Assembly (NCBI GenBank): GCA_025808375.1
Contig: CP061009.1
Location: 3,906,001-3,970,000 of the forward strand
Direction: 5' to 3'
DNA length: 64,000 nt
Source: Duncaniella muricolitica
GTDB taxonomy: Bacteria; Bacteroidota; Bacteroidia; Bacteroidales; Muribaculaceae
This document shows, piece by piece, positions 44,054 to 53,669 of the stretch (position 1 is the stretch's first letter; each line of letters opens with the position of its first letter). The position numbers and the translations under genes were made by a program. The notes under the pieces are model-generated. The model made no database searches, was not told the DNA's origin, and saw nothing but the letters and a program-made list of their open reading frames with translations.

Positions 44054-45934
44054 TCACTGCAAGAAGAGGGCGGCACAGTCGGCAGGAGCGAGCGCGGGGA
44101 TTGAGGAGGAGGGCTCCTCGGCATGCACCCACAGGGCTATGGCCCGCGACATGAGTATGTCGTCGTGACATCCGCGCCTGGCCGCATAGGTGCCGTCGGA
44201 TAGCGATTCATACTGCATGAGTTCGTCACACGCGCCGGGGTCGCGCTCGACATACAGGCCGTCGCGCACCATAGCGATGAGATGGGCTATCAGCGAAGCC
44301 TTGGTGTGGACATTGGTGTGAAATCCGGGCAGACGCCCGGTGGGCGACCCCTTGCTGCGGCGGTAATACATGTTGGCATAGGAGTCGGCGAGAGTGGAGA
44401 GTATATAGTGGCCGCGGCCCTCCGAACCGCCTTCCCACGAATTGCTCTCCACGACAAGCAGAGCGTCGTTATACCATCGCGCCATAGCAGCCGCCCGCCA
44501 TGCCAGCAGGTCGTGGTCGATGTGTCCCCTCCACTGCGCCACAACCTCGGGACGCGGGTCGGAAGGGGCGTCGAGTCGGCGGTCAAGCACGGTGATGACC
44601 GAATAGTCGGCCGTGAGAGTTCGTCCGCCTATGTCGAGGCTCACAATGTAGGCGGCACCCTCGCGCGGAGGCCGCCACACGCGCGCCTTGCCCGAGGCCG
44701 AAGGCTGAAACCGTGGCGACGAGAGGTCGGAGGGCACACCCGACCATGAGCCGAGCACCTCGCCCACAGCCGGCTCCAGCACACACCCCTGAGAGCGCAG
44801 ACGCTCTACGTCGGAGGCGGAAAACACCGCGCTCTCAGTCGAGCAGAAGGCCTCGTCGGGCGTGGTGGGAAACTCGGCCATCATCGAGCGGTGCTCGGTG
44901 TACTCCCGGGCCTTGCGCCTGTACCACATTATAGCCTCGAGCGTGCAGCCGTGTTCCTCCCACAGCTCGCGCTCGTAGTCGGAAAACGAGTTGTAAAACT
45001 CCACGACATCCCCGACAGGCTCGGTGTTGAGCTCTATCTCGTGCCACGCGACAAAAAACGGGGTCTTGTCGCTCTTGCCGGCCACAGCCCTGAGCCACTC
45101 CTTGTGAAAGAAATTGCCCACACCGTTGGCCGTGCTCTCCATCACCACCACAGTCAGCGGACTGCGGGCTATGCCGGAGGCTATGGAGCGCACGAGGTCG
45201 ACGGGATTGTGGAGCTGCGAGTCTTTCCAGAAAGCCACCTCGCTCATATGGGCCATGGAGCAGTCCATGCCTCGCGTCGACTCCTGGTTTTCGCTCGAGC
45301 ACACCGTCACGCGACATCCGCGGCCGGGAATCATGCGCACATTGGTCATACGCTCATAGGGGCGGAACTCGGGCACACACTCCTCGTCCCAATACTCGCG
45401 CGGATAGTTTTCGAGCAGGTGGGTATAGATGCCGCGGATGGTCGAGGAGGTGTCCTTGACATGGGCGCAGATGAGCGAATGCCAGTTGTGCAGATGTACT
45501 ATCTGAATCCATGCAAAATATATCTGCACCAGAGTCGACGCTCCCCACTGGCGCGCCTTGAGAATGATGACGCGCACAGGCAAGCCGGCCTCACGCTGCT
45601 CCTCGAGCGCGCGCAGCAGCCGACGCTGCGGACGGTTGAGCACAAAAGGCACCGACCGCTTGGTGGTCTTGTGGAGTATCCTGACACATGTCGCGGCCCA
45701 GAACTCAAAGTCATATCTGAACCTGAGCATGGCAAAGTCACGGTCGCCGAGCGTGACAGCATAGCCGGTATCTTCGAGCATGGCGCGCGGCACATAGTGA
45801 ACCGCCGCGCCACGCACCACCCTCACCCGGCCGCCATCGTGACGGTCGCCCTCGAGAGGGTCATATGAACGTGCCGCGAGCCGTCGGTGACGGGCACGGT
45901 TTTCGGCTTCAAGGATAGTTCGGTCTATGTTCAT
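44054..45934 (-). CDS. Orphan phage terminase large subunit (TerL-like)
   Basis: A protein of 626 residues. The ATPase half has a variant Walker A VIILKARQWGASTLVQIYF (about 125-143), and MSEVAFW (about 231) stands at the Walker B position with the acidic pair reduced to one Glu. The nuclease half keeps three acidic sites of the RNase H-like fold: YIVSLDIGGRT (about 432), LLVVESNSWEG (about 498) and CHDDILMSRAIAL (about 596). No portal, capsid, small terminase or integrase gene is nearby. Base composition matches the host. It overlaps the 801-residue gene by 4 bases (ATGA), so the two are translated together. Confidence 0.8.
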   Translation of the reverse strand: MNIDRTILEAENRARHRRLAARSYDPLEGDRHDGGRVRVVRGAAVHYVPRAMLEDTGYAVTLGDRDFAMLRFRYDFEFWAATCVRILHKTTKRSVPFVLNRPQRRLLRALEEQREAGLPVRVIILKARQWGASTLVQIYFAWIQIVHLHNWHSLICAHVKDTSSTIRGIYTHLLENYPREYWDEECVPEFRPYERMTNVRMIPGRGCRVTVCSSENQESTRGMDCSMAHMSEVAFWKDSQLHNPVDLVRSIASGIARSPLTVVVMESTANGVGNFFHKEWLRAVAGKSDKTPFFVAWHEIELNTEPVGDVVEFYNSFSDYERELWEEHGCTLEAIMWYRRKAREYTEHRSMMAEFPTTPDEAFCSTESAVFSASDVERLRSQGCVLEPAVGEVLGSWSGVPSDLSSPRFQPSASGKARVWRPPREGAAYIVSLDIGGRTLTADYSVITVLDRRLDAPSDPRPEVVAQWRGHIDHDLLAWRAAAMARWYNDALLVVESNSWEGGSEGRGHYILSTLADSYANMYYRRSKGSPTGRLPGFHTNVHTKASLIAHLIAMVRDGLYVERDPGACDELMQYESLSDGTYAARRGCHDDILMSRAIALWVHAEEPSSSIPALAPADCAALFLQ

Positions 45935-48336
45935 GGCTCGGTAATGACAAGTTTTGACGGACAGGAAGTGGAGAGCGACACCTCGAGAGTCATGCGGTGG
46001 CTGTGAGGCACCGCCACCGGCTCACACAGGGGATGACTGAGGTCGCCGCCGTTGACGACAAGGGTCCTGACGGCGGCCGAGGCACGGCCCGAGCTGTCGT
46101 GAGAGGCCGTCAGGACTATCCGGCCTGTCAGTCCCTCGCCCGACACTCCCGCATGCAACATGGCGCATGAGCCCGGGGCATAACGGTGACCGACGGCCGA
46201 GACATGACTCACGCTCACGGGGCCATCCTCTTCCTCCGACGGGTCGAGCAAACGGCCGTCCGAGCCGACAAGCACCATCCCCGCACTGCCCGACACCACT
46301 CCGTCAATCCCTATGCCGCCACGCGTATAGAGCACCGAGCCGTCGGGCGATGTCACCAGAGCCTCGTCATCGCTGCCGTCTCCTGCACCGATACACCACA
46401 ACTCGCCATAGCGGTCACTCCAGCCGAGCATCGTGGCCCGACAGTTGTCAAGCAGTGTCGCGGGGCGCGAGCCGGTTACAGTCACCAGTGCCCCTCCGGC
46501 TATCGCGGCAACTCCTCCGGCCATCGGCGTCACCGCCATCGGCGAACTCACTCCCCGACTGTCGAGCAGGTTGAGATTGATGCGACGGCGGTTGTCAGTC
46601 AGCGTCATCGACGATATGCCTCCCGACCCGAAGAGATAGAAACGTGCCGAGGGCACGGCAAACGAATTGCTGTGACGCATGGCAGGCAGCAGTGCGCAGA
46701 GTTTCATGCCGTCGCCATAGCTCACGGCGACAGGCTCAAGCGGAGATGCCACGCCACACACGGCCACGGCCGAAGGATATTCACGACATCGGGGCGAGGC
46801 CGAGGGCACTACATATCCGCCACGGTCCTCGGTCAGTGCCGTCGGACACAGATCGGGGCTGAGCCGGTAAGACATACGGCCGCACGGCGTGGACACAAGG
46901 GGCACTGTCAAAGCCTTGCCGCCGGCTATGAGCGTCATCTCGACGGCATCGGCCGACGGATAGACCAGCAGCGGTGACAGCGACGGCTCTCCAAAACCTG
47001 ACATTACAGCCGTGCGCACCACCGACGAGCCGTCGTGCATGGTCACCCTGACGGCGGTGGGGAGCGATGTCTGTGCCGCGGGAGCCTCTATCGACATCTC
47101 GGGCAGAGAATAGCCGTCAAACGGCATTACCCTGAGGCCACCCCAGGCTATGAGGTCGCCGCTGCGGGCCACGGCCGAGGCTGTAAACCTGTGGGGCGCG
47201 CCTACGCTCACAGCCAGCGCGCTCTCGGCCGTGGGCGACGCTGACGACATGTCCATTATAGCCGAGAGGCGGCTCAGCTCGCCGAGTGTGTCGTCGGCGG
47301 GACGGCCTGACAGCAGCGCGCTGTCGGCATTGTCGAGTATCGCGGCCACATATGCCGCCGGGCGTGTGCCTTCGGCTGCATACCCGCGCAGGGGGTCGAC
47401 TCCGGCGAGCGTGGCGGTCATGGTGAGCTGTGTGGCCGAGGCTCCGCTCTTGCGCGTATGGCCGGGCAACTTGGCCGACCAGGGGTGAAGCTGGGGCGAC
47501 ACGAGCAGTTCGACCGAGCGCACCAGAGCTTTCCACTCCGCGTCAGGAGTGCGGGTATACTCTATGGCCGGGACAAACTCCGTGGCGGTGAGGCGCGTTT
47601 CGCCACACTGCCTGAACCCTTCGCCCGTCAGCGTGAGGGTGGCTGTCACCCCCTGAAGCCCCGTCCGAGGGGCCACAATCACGGGAGCCGAGGTGTATAG
47701 CACTCGTCCGCCTTCGCCTCTGAGCCGATAGCGTGCCACCACGGGCTGGATATAGCGGCCGCGCGACAGCGCGCTGTCTGACAGGGCGATGTAAGCCTCT
47801 CTCATGGCCTTGTCGATGGCAGCCCGGTCGGTGTCGCCAAGCTGCTGTGACGTGGTGGTGTAGGACGAGCGCAGAGTCATGGCCGGCAAGGTGCTCACAG
47901 CCGTGCCGACGTCGCGACGCACTATCATAAGCGGCGGCAAGGAGGGAAAGAGCGGTATCTCGCTCCACGACAACCGCCCGTCGGCATCGCGCAGGGCCGC
48001 AAAGCGTCGTGCCGGGCCTTCGGCCGGCATCACTATAAGTCCGTCGTCGAGTCCGATGGCACACTCGGGCGGCCGGTCGGTGCGCCATACGACCGTGACG
48101 GCCCCCTCACGGCCTGTCACGGCCTTGAGACAACCGTCATGATGCACCAGCACACAACGCGTGCCGTAACTGAGCGAAATGACTCCGCCCGGCACGGCTG
48201 ACGGACGGTCACCGTAAAACTTAGCCACTCTCCGTGGCAGGCCCACTCCGCCCAGACCTCCGGTAAGGCGGCAACGTATCACACGCCTGTAATCGGCAAG
48301 TGTGGCGACAGGAAAAACTATGGTCTTGGGAAACAT
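45931..48336 (-). CDS. 801-residue phage-like structural protein partnered with TerL
   Basis: No certain family. The protein has no signal peptide or membrane segment. It is rich in short beta-strands with repeated Gly/Ser turns. Parts such as DGLIVMPAEGPARRFAAL (about 98), MRHSNSFAVPSARFYLFGSG (about 557), MAVTPMAGGVAAIAGGALVT (about 596) and YGELWCIGAGDGSD (about 635) resemble the propeller-like tail or stabilisation proteins that follow TerL in Bacteroides phages. That comparison is by pattern only. Its last 4 bases overlap the TerL start, so the pair behaves as one operon with a -7 box at 48376-48369. Confidence 0.6.
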   Translation of the reverse strand: MFPKTIVFPVATLADYRRVIRCRLTGGLGGVGLPRRVAKFYGDRPSAVPGGVISLSYGTRCVLVHHDGCLKAVTGREGAVTVVWRTDRPPECAIGLDDGLIVMPAEGPARRFAALRDADGRLSWSEIPLFPSLPPLMIVRRDVGTAVSTLPAMTLRSSYTTTSQQLGDTDRAAIDKAMREAYIALSDSALSRGRYIQPVVARYRLRGEGGRVLYTSAPVIVAPRTGLQGVTATLTLTGEGFRQCGETRLTATEFVPAIEYTRTPDAEWKALVRSVELLVSPQLHPWSAKLPGHTRKSGASATQLTMTATLAGVDPLRGYAAEGTRPAAYVAAILDNADSALLSGRPADDTLGELSRLSAIMDMSSASPTAESALAVSVGAPHRFTASAVARSGDLIAWGGLRVMPFDGYSLPEMSIEAPAAQTSLPTAVRVTMHDGSSVVRTAVMSGFGEPSLSPLLVYPSADAVEMTLIAGGKALTVPLVSTPCGRMSYRLSPDLCPTALTEDRGGYVVPSASPRCREYPSAVAVCGVASPLEPVAVSYGDGMKLCALLPAMRHSNSFAVPSARFYLFGSGGISSMTLTDNRRRINLNLLDSRGVSSPMAVTPMAGGVAAIAGGALVTVTGSRPATLLDNCRATMLGWSDRYGELWCIGAGDGSDDEALVTSPDGSVLYTRGGIGIDGVVSGSAGMVLVGSDGRLLDPSEEEDGPVSVSHVSAVGHRYAPGSCAMLHAGVSGEGLTGRIVLTASHDSSGRASAAVRTLVVNGGDLSHPLCEPVAVPHSHRMTLEVSLSTSCPSKLVITEP

Positions 48337-48368
48337 AAAGGGGTGTGAATTTGCATTGAATCTTGATG

Positions 48369-48376
48369 CAAATTTA
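48369..48376 (-). promoter_or_regulatory. -7 box (TAAATTTG) of the TerL operon
   Basis: The plus-strand CAAATTTA is a minus-strand TAnnTTTG box 33 bases before the start of the 801-residue gene. Confidence 0.45.
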
Positions 48377-48456
48377 CACCCTGAAATGAGCCAAAAAGGT
48401 GCGATAATGCCGCCTTGAGGAGTTTAGAGTTAAATGGTTAAGGTTTATAAAAAAGT

Positions 48457-49769
48457 CACTACTGTCCACTAAAAGTAGACAGGGTTAAAAATTAAATAAA
48501 TTCGGTTCACTTGAACCATAGAGGACATTGACATTTTTGAAATTCGATTTGTCGAAGAGGTCTCCCAGATGAGTCTTGTCAGTCAGCGAGATTCCAAGAA
48601 TCTGAAGTACTTCATAGATGCTCCGTTCCAGTTTCATATCGTGCTGTACGATTGCAACAAGGCAATAAGTAATTATAGCACAATAGATTTGGATGCGTAC
48701 TGCATTCTCTGATGTTCCCCCAGAACTTCTTGATACGCAGATGCTGCTTGATCCATTTGAAGAACAGTTCCACGCTCCATCGGTTGCGGTATAGCTCGGC
48801 GATTGTCTCGGCGGAAGCAGTCAGATTGTTGGTCAGGAATATGTATCTGGTACCGTCCTCGGGATTGATGCAGATTACTTTACGGAGTTTTTCCGGATAA
48901 TCCTTTGAGCTTTTATAAACCGTGAAGTAGCCGATTGCGTCTGAGACAACGTTCTCAGGGAAGCCTCCGTTTCCATGTCTCAGGCTTGAACCGGACATTG
49001 GTTTTCGCCCTGACGACAAAGAACGCACCGATACGGTTTATCGTGTAAAGATTGCCGAAATCGTTGTAGCCACGGTCGAAGATATAGTGCGCGCCCTTCT
49101 CATACGGAATCTCCGGCATAGCCTTTGAATCATGGACTTTTGCTTCGGTAATATGCACGAATGCAGGAACTTGAGCCTCTACATCGTAGAGCGTGTGCAT
49201 CTTGATTCCGCCCTTGTGCTTGCGAAACTTAGCCCACTCAAACACCGATAGACAGAGGTCTATGGTTGTGGAGTCAAAGGCATATACATGACCGTCAAGT
49301 TCGAAGATTTTCTCTATTCTCCTACTGCGGGCCTCCGCAATCATAAAGAAGGCAAACTCTTCGAAAATGCGGTAATCGCGCTGCTCGTTTGCTTTGCTAA
49401 GGTTGCTACGCGTTACCGATTTGCCGATTCCGAGATGGTAGAGTTTTTCTTGCATGGGCCTCCATAGCAACGATGATATCGCGCAGACTCTCACGGTTTG
49501 ACAGCTGTCCAAACATCAGTGTAAGTAGTTGATTCCAACAAGTATAACTTTTTACATACTTGTCACCATCATACTTCCTTACAATGCGTAAGAACTTAAA
49601 ATTATCAAGGAACTCGACTAATTGGGCGAAAACGTATTTGTCCTTATTCATAACAGTCTGATTCAGACTGCAAAAGTAATTTCAAATCGTTGCGCGACAA
49701 AATCAGCCATAACAAATTGAATTTCATTAATTTCAAAGTACTCTTGTGATTTTTTAGTGGACACTAATG
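48457..49769 (-). mobile_element. IS4-family insertion sequence, copy 1
   Basis: An element of 1313 bp with 18-bp terminal inverted repeats (CACTACTGTCCACTAAAA at the left; CATTAGTGTCCACTAAAA as complement at the right, two differences) and a 9-bp target duplication TAAAAAAGT (48448-48456 and 49770-49778). It carries one transposase gene on the minus strand. It inserted next to the mdh terminator. It differs from copy 2 (59624-60934) by three small indels. Confidence 0.92.
48485..49651 (-). pseudogene. IS4-family transposase (DUF4372 + DDE), frameshifted, copy 1
   Basis: Reconstruction gives 387 residues: a DUF4372-type N-terminus (MNKDKYVFAQLVEFLDNFKF), DDE residues in YAFDSTTIDLCLS and YIFDRGYNDFG, and the IS4 signature Y-x2-R-x3-E-x6-K in YRNRWSVELFFKWIK. 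Three single-base insertions break it: an extra A in the AAAAA run at about 49454 (shared with copy 2), an extra T in CCCTGAG at about 48958, and an extra C in the CCCCC run at about 48717. The coding length 1167 minus 3 equals 388 codons, which agrees with copy 2 after correction. Confidence 0.9.
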
Positions 49770-49770
49770 T

Positions 49771-49823
49771 AAAAAAGTTAAAGTTTACGCACAGAAAATC
49801 TATGCATAAACTTTAACCTTTTT
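49771..49823. terminator. Terminator of mdh
   Basis: GTTAAAGTTTA (49777-49787) pairs with TAAACTTTAAC (49807-49817), flanked by A and T runs. The IS target duplication overlaps its outer edge. Confidence 0.65.
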
Positions 49824-49841
49824 AACTTTTAAAACTCTCTA

Positions 49842-50768
49842 TTATGCGAGAGCGGCGTTGGTCTTGCGGACAGCCTCGGCACTCTTCTTGAAGAGCTCTT
49901 TCTCCTCATCATTGAGCTCAAACTCAACGACTTTCTCGATGCCGTTGCGGCCGATGACAGCGGGAACACCGATGCAGAGGTCCTTCTCGCCATACTCGCC
50001 GTCGAGCAGAGCCGAGCAAGAGATGAGCTTCTTCTCGTCGTGAAGCACAGCCTTGACCATCTGGGCTCCTGCCGCACCGGGGGCATACCATGCCGAAGTG
50101 CCGAGGAGCTTGGTGAGAGTGGCACCGCCTACCATGGTGTCGGCTGCAACCTGCTGGAGTGTGGCAGCGTCGAGATAGTTGGTGGCGGGAACACCGCGCC
50201 ATGCAGCGTAACGCACGAGGGGTATCATTGTGGTGTCGCCGTGGCCGCCGATTACGATGCCCTCGACCTCGGTGTGGTTAGCTCCGAGAGCGTTGGCCAG
50301 ACGATATTTGAAACGCGCGCTGTCAAGAGCACCACCCATGCCGATGATACGGTTTTTGGGCAGACCGCTCACCTTGTGGATGAGATAGGTCATGGTGTCC
50401 ATGGGGTTGGAGATGCAGATGATCACTGCGTTGGGCGAATACTTCAGCAGTTGCTCGGTAACGCTCTTGACGATACCGGCATTGACGCCGATAAGCTCCT
50501 CGCGGGTCATGCCCGGCTTGCGGGGGATGCCTGAAGTGATGACTACGACGTCACTGCCTTCGGTGGCTGCGTAATCGTTGGTCACACCCTTGAGGGTAGT
50601 GTTGATGTTGAGGATGCTGGCGGTCTGCATGATGTCCATGGCCTTGCCTTCCGATACGCCCTCCTTGATGTCAAGGAGCACTACCTCGTCGGCTATACCG
50701 CAAGTTACCAATACATTTGCACATGTTGCGCCAACATTTCCGGCGCCTACTACTGTTACCTTTGACAT
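49842..50768 (-). CDS. mdh: Malate dehydrogenase
   Basis: A cytoplasmic protein of 308 residues, of the LDH-like NAD-dependent malate dehydrogenase group. The NAD motif GAGNVGATCANVL is at 8-20, the substrate arginines are in GIPRKPGMTREEL (about 80-92), SNPMDTMTYL is near 118, and the catalytic His is in VIGGHGDTTMIPLV (about 172). It interconverts malate and oxaloacetate in the reductive branch typical of Bacteroidales. A minus-strand -7 box TAATTTTG is at 50813-50806. Codon use is strongly biased, consistent with high expression. Confidence 0.96.
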   Translation of the reverse strand: MSKVTVVGAGNVGATCANVLVTCGIADEVVLLDIKEGVSEGKAMDIMQTASILNINTTLKGVTNDYAATEGSDVVVITSGIPRKPGMTREELIGVNAGIVKSVTEQLLKYSPNAVIICISNPMDTMTYLIHKVSGLPKNRIIGMGGALDSARFKYRLANALGANHTEVEGIVIGGHGDTTMIPLVRYAAWRGVPATNYLDAATLQQVAADTMVGGATLTKLLGTSAWYAPGAAGAQMVKAVLHDEKKLISCSALLDGEYGEKDLCIGVPAVIGRNGIEKVVEFELNDEEKELFKKSAEAVRKTNAALA

Positions 50769-50805
50769 AGTATCTATTAGTTTAGAATCAATGATTATTT
50801 TACCG

Positions 50806-50813
50806 CAAAATTA
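50806..50813 (-). promoter_or_regulatory. -7 box of mdh (TAATTTTG)
   Basis: CAAAATTA on the plus strand is a minus-strand TAnnTTTG box 38 bases before the mdh start. Confidence 0.5.
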
Positions 50814-50865
50814 CGGAAAAATTTCCGTAATTAAAAAATAATTTTTGGCCTATTTGACATTAAAA

Positions 50866-52122
50866 TTATCCCCGGAACGCACCCCTGACGTTTCGCCTTA
50901 TCGCTACGATATTACCTGCGGTTATTGCCGCCATTATGGCCAGTCCGACGATATATGTCACCACCGGCGAGGCTCCGCTCGCACCGAGCGCGTCGATCCT
51001 CTCGTGCCAGAGCACCGAGGCCACCGTCACAGCCGTGAGCGCGACCGCGAGCACCGCTCCGTTGACCCACGCCACCACCATAATATAATAGCGTGCCACC
51101 TGGCCGGGGGTGTAGCCCAGCAGCATCAGGTCGTGAATCTTGGCACGGTTTTTCTGAAGGAGAAGATAGATGCTCAGCAGCAGTATGAAAAACGCCAGTA
51201 CACTTATGATCACACCGATAGCCACCACCACCGTGGTCACCACCGACAGGAAATAGGCGGCTTTGCCTCCGGCAGCCTTGTCGCCGGCTATCTCATAGCC
51301 GTGCGCGTCCATATAGGCCGTAGCATCGGGATTGCCGGCACGGTCAAGCCGTATTATCATACGTGACGGCTCCGTCCCGCGTCCTTCGCCAAAGGTGCCA
51401 TTGGCCCACGCCATAAAATCCTCGGGGACCGCGATAGTGTTCAACCGCGATGAAAATCCGGCTATGCGTGCGTCGACCCACTGCTGACGCCCGTTGCCGC
51501 TGAGACTCAGACGCAGCGGCAGCATGCCGATAAGCTCCTCGGAGATCTGCGGAAGTCCGCGCGAGGCGGCAAAACCGAAATTATAAAGCGTGAGATAATC
51601 CTTGGATATAATCACCGGCACCGGCTCTCGGCTACCGGGACTATAGCCCCAGCCACGCGGCATGATGTCGAAAAACTCATCGGGTATCGACTCCAGAAAC
51701 AGGGCGGTCGACAGCGGTGCTCCACCTATGTCGACCCGTGCCGAGATATTAAAATCGGCCGAAGTAAACTCGCCCGTCTCGGCGGCCCAGGGCTGTGAGG
51801 CTATATCTTCGCGCTCGGATGACGAGAATGTGGTCGACGAACTCATCCCTCCCAAGCCCTGCACTCCGTCGACACGCTTGGAGATAATGATATAGTCCGA
51901 CGAGATAAACGAGTCGGCATCCTCGCTCACGGATGTAATGTCGCGATAAAACTGCAAGGCGGTGAGCACTATCACCAGTCCGACAAGATTGGCCACGGCA
52001 TAACCGGCTATCTGCCCCGCGCTCATATTACGGCGCAGCAACCGCCCTATCGGATTTTTAAGACAGGAGTACAGGGGTGAACCGGGTTTTGCCGATCCCT
52101 TCATCTCATTTCGTTTGTTCAT
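50866..52122 (-). CDS. FtsX-like ABC transporter permease
   Basis: An integral membrane protein of 418 residues (or 412 from an internal Met). One membrane segment near the N-terminus (AGYAVANLVGLVIVLTALQF, about 39-58) is followed by a large extracytoplasmic domain (about 60-280) and three C-terminal segments (VVAIGVIISVLAFFILLLSI; VVAWVNGAVLAVALTAVTVA; VVTYIVGLAIMAAITAGNIV). This is the MacB/FtsX plan. Its ATPase (53670-54332) lies upstream on the same strand, now separated by a decayed transposon. DUF4836 is the third partner. The substrate is unknown. Confidence 0.85.
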   Translation of the reverse strand: MNKRNEMKGSAKPGSPLYSCLKNPIGRLLRRNMSAGQIAGYAVANLVGLVIVLTALQFYRDITSVSEDADSFISSDYIIISKRVDGVQGLGGMSSSTTFSSSEREDIASQPWAAETGEFTSADFNISARVDIGGAPLSTALFLESIPDEFFDIMPRGWGYSPGSREPVPVIISKDYLTLYNFGFAASRGLPQISEELIGMLPLRLSLSGNGRQQWVDARIAGFSSRLNTIAVPEDFMAWANGTFGEGRGTEPSRMIIRLDRAGNPDATAYMDAHGYEIAGDKAAGGKAAYFLSVVTTVVVAIGVIISVLAFFILLLSIYLLLQKNRAKIHDLMLLGYTPGQVARYYIMVVAWVNGAVLAVALTAVTVASVLWHERIDALGASGASPVVTYIVGLAIMAAITAGNIVAIRRNVRGAFRG

Positions 52123-52221
52123 ACACTCGGGTTTTATGTATTATACGATACTTATCACCGCCATAATTCACACGAAAAGCGCAATCTTTTACTAACAGCA
52201 ATAAATTTTCCATATTCATAA

Positions 52222-53602
52222 TACAATGATTCGGTAAAATTTGAGGTTGTTCAGCCTTGGCTAAGCCGCTAACAGAGCCAACCGATGATTTATCTTCTGA
52301 ATTATTTTGAGATGCGGAGATTTTCCGCAAGTCGAAATAATTGTTGAGGCGAGATAAGATTCAAACATGAGCCGTTTGAACTGCGCTACCGAAAGATCCG
52401 GATAATCCTTCCTTATGACCTCTTTGCAGACATTGAGGGCTGTGAAGGAAAGATTGAACGCAAAGTCAAGCCGCTCCCTGTCCCGGGTCTGCTGTGACTG
52501 AAGTCCGGTAAACTGCTTGGCATCGCGTATGCCGAACTCAATCTGAAATCGGGTGCGGTAGAAACCGATGATCTTTTTCAGGCCTCATGTTGGTGTCGGT
52601 AGAGAAGTAAAGAAGAGGCTCTGCGTTTTCAACCGGACATACCACGATACGGATGTCGCGTTTCAATGCCCTCGAATGTATGACCGCCGTGTGACATCGG
52701 TTTTTGTTTCTTTTGGAATCCTCATATATGAATGAAGTGAACACGGACATATCAAGATTGGAGAAATCCACTTTCTCTCCATACTTTTTTTCTTTCTGCC
52801 GCGTCTTCGCGGGGCGGAGGAATCCGGTATGGCCAGATACCTCAGATATGAGTTGGCACGTAATCTCCCGACAAATCGAAATCCCATGCCAATCACTTCA
52901 TTTACAAACTCATATTTGGAGAAAAAAAGGCATCGGCAACCAGAATATCCGTCAGTGAGAGCATCTCTGTCGCCTTTGACCTGACAAGTGCCACATACCA
53001 GTCAAGCATTGACATTTGTTTCTCGGATTCAAGAGTCCTGAAGTTCGGTGACTGGACAGCACCGAGCATCACGCATGTATGTTTACTCAGACTTATTGCC
53101 CCAATTGCCATTATCTCCAGACCGCGTTTCACACGTTGTGCCACCCCTGACCAGAAACGGCCTATGCCATACGTCAGTCTGCCTGCTTTTTGAAATGAAC
53201 GACGGATCGATTACCACTGCCATGTCATCGGCCGGCCCAAAACAATCCTGCGCCATACCTATGTTGACTTTCATCCAGTCTACGGATGTTTTGAAATTGG
53301 AAGCAAAGGTCTTGGCTGTACGACCGCCATAGCGCGACAGCCTGGTAAAATTGACTTTGCCCGGAATCAACGCTACAGTGCGTATTGTTAAAATCAGCCA
53401 GTTGAGGAACCTTTTGCTCATCTTGGTTGTAGTATTTTCAAATACCGACTTACACCGAAAGGTGAAGTCTTTGAGAATCGCCAATACGTTCATATTGTCT
53501 AATGTTTTTATAATGAACGTTTTGGCGATTCATTTGTATTTGACAATTCGATATATTAACTTAAGTTTCAACTACTTCGGTAATTTTTACCGAATCATTG
53601 TA
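52222..53602 (-). mobile_element. Decayed IS4-superfamily element between permease and ATPase
   Basis: Inverted repeats TACAATGATTCGGTAAAA (52222-52239) and its complement (ending at 53602) bound 1381 bp with a broken transposase inside. No clear target duplication was found. It lies in the gap of an ABC transporter operon and probably cut the transcript between ATPase and permease. Confidence 0.75.
52261..53493 (-). pseudogene. Broken transposase (IS4 superfamily, DDE)
   Basis: The minus strand from 53493 (MNVLAILKDFTFRCKSVFEN) to the stop at 52261 reads as one transposase of about 410 residues only after changing frame at least four times (segments ending near 53130, 52900, 52750 and 52560). 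The C-terminal part has FYRTRFQIEFGIRDAK, the Y-x2-R-x3-E-x6-K signature, followed by LQSQQTRDRERLDFAFNLSF. An ORF at 52106-52330 in another frame is not considered real. Confidence 0.82.
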
Positions 53603-53669
53603 ATAGAAATATGTATTTATCTCATTATTTTTCAAAATTCCTGTCTCTTGACACCTCCTGTGCTCCTGT

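Noticed and set aside
44054..48336. Complete prophage
   Set aside because: Only terminase and one further phage-like gene are present; no integrase, portal, capsid, tail, lysis genes or attachment repeats are visible.
49440..49470. Programmed -1 ribosomal frameshift in the IS4 transposase
   Set aside because: The change of frame needs one base to be skipped (an extra A), not a -1 slip on an A AAA AAG-type site, so a mutation, transcript slippage or miscall is more likely.
52106..52330. 74-codon minus-strand ORF
   Set aside because: It overlaps the permease start and the transposase C-terminus in another frame; the correct frame there encodes the YREK end of the transposase.
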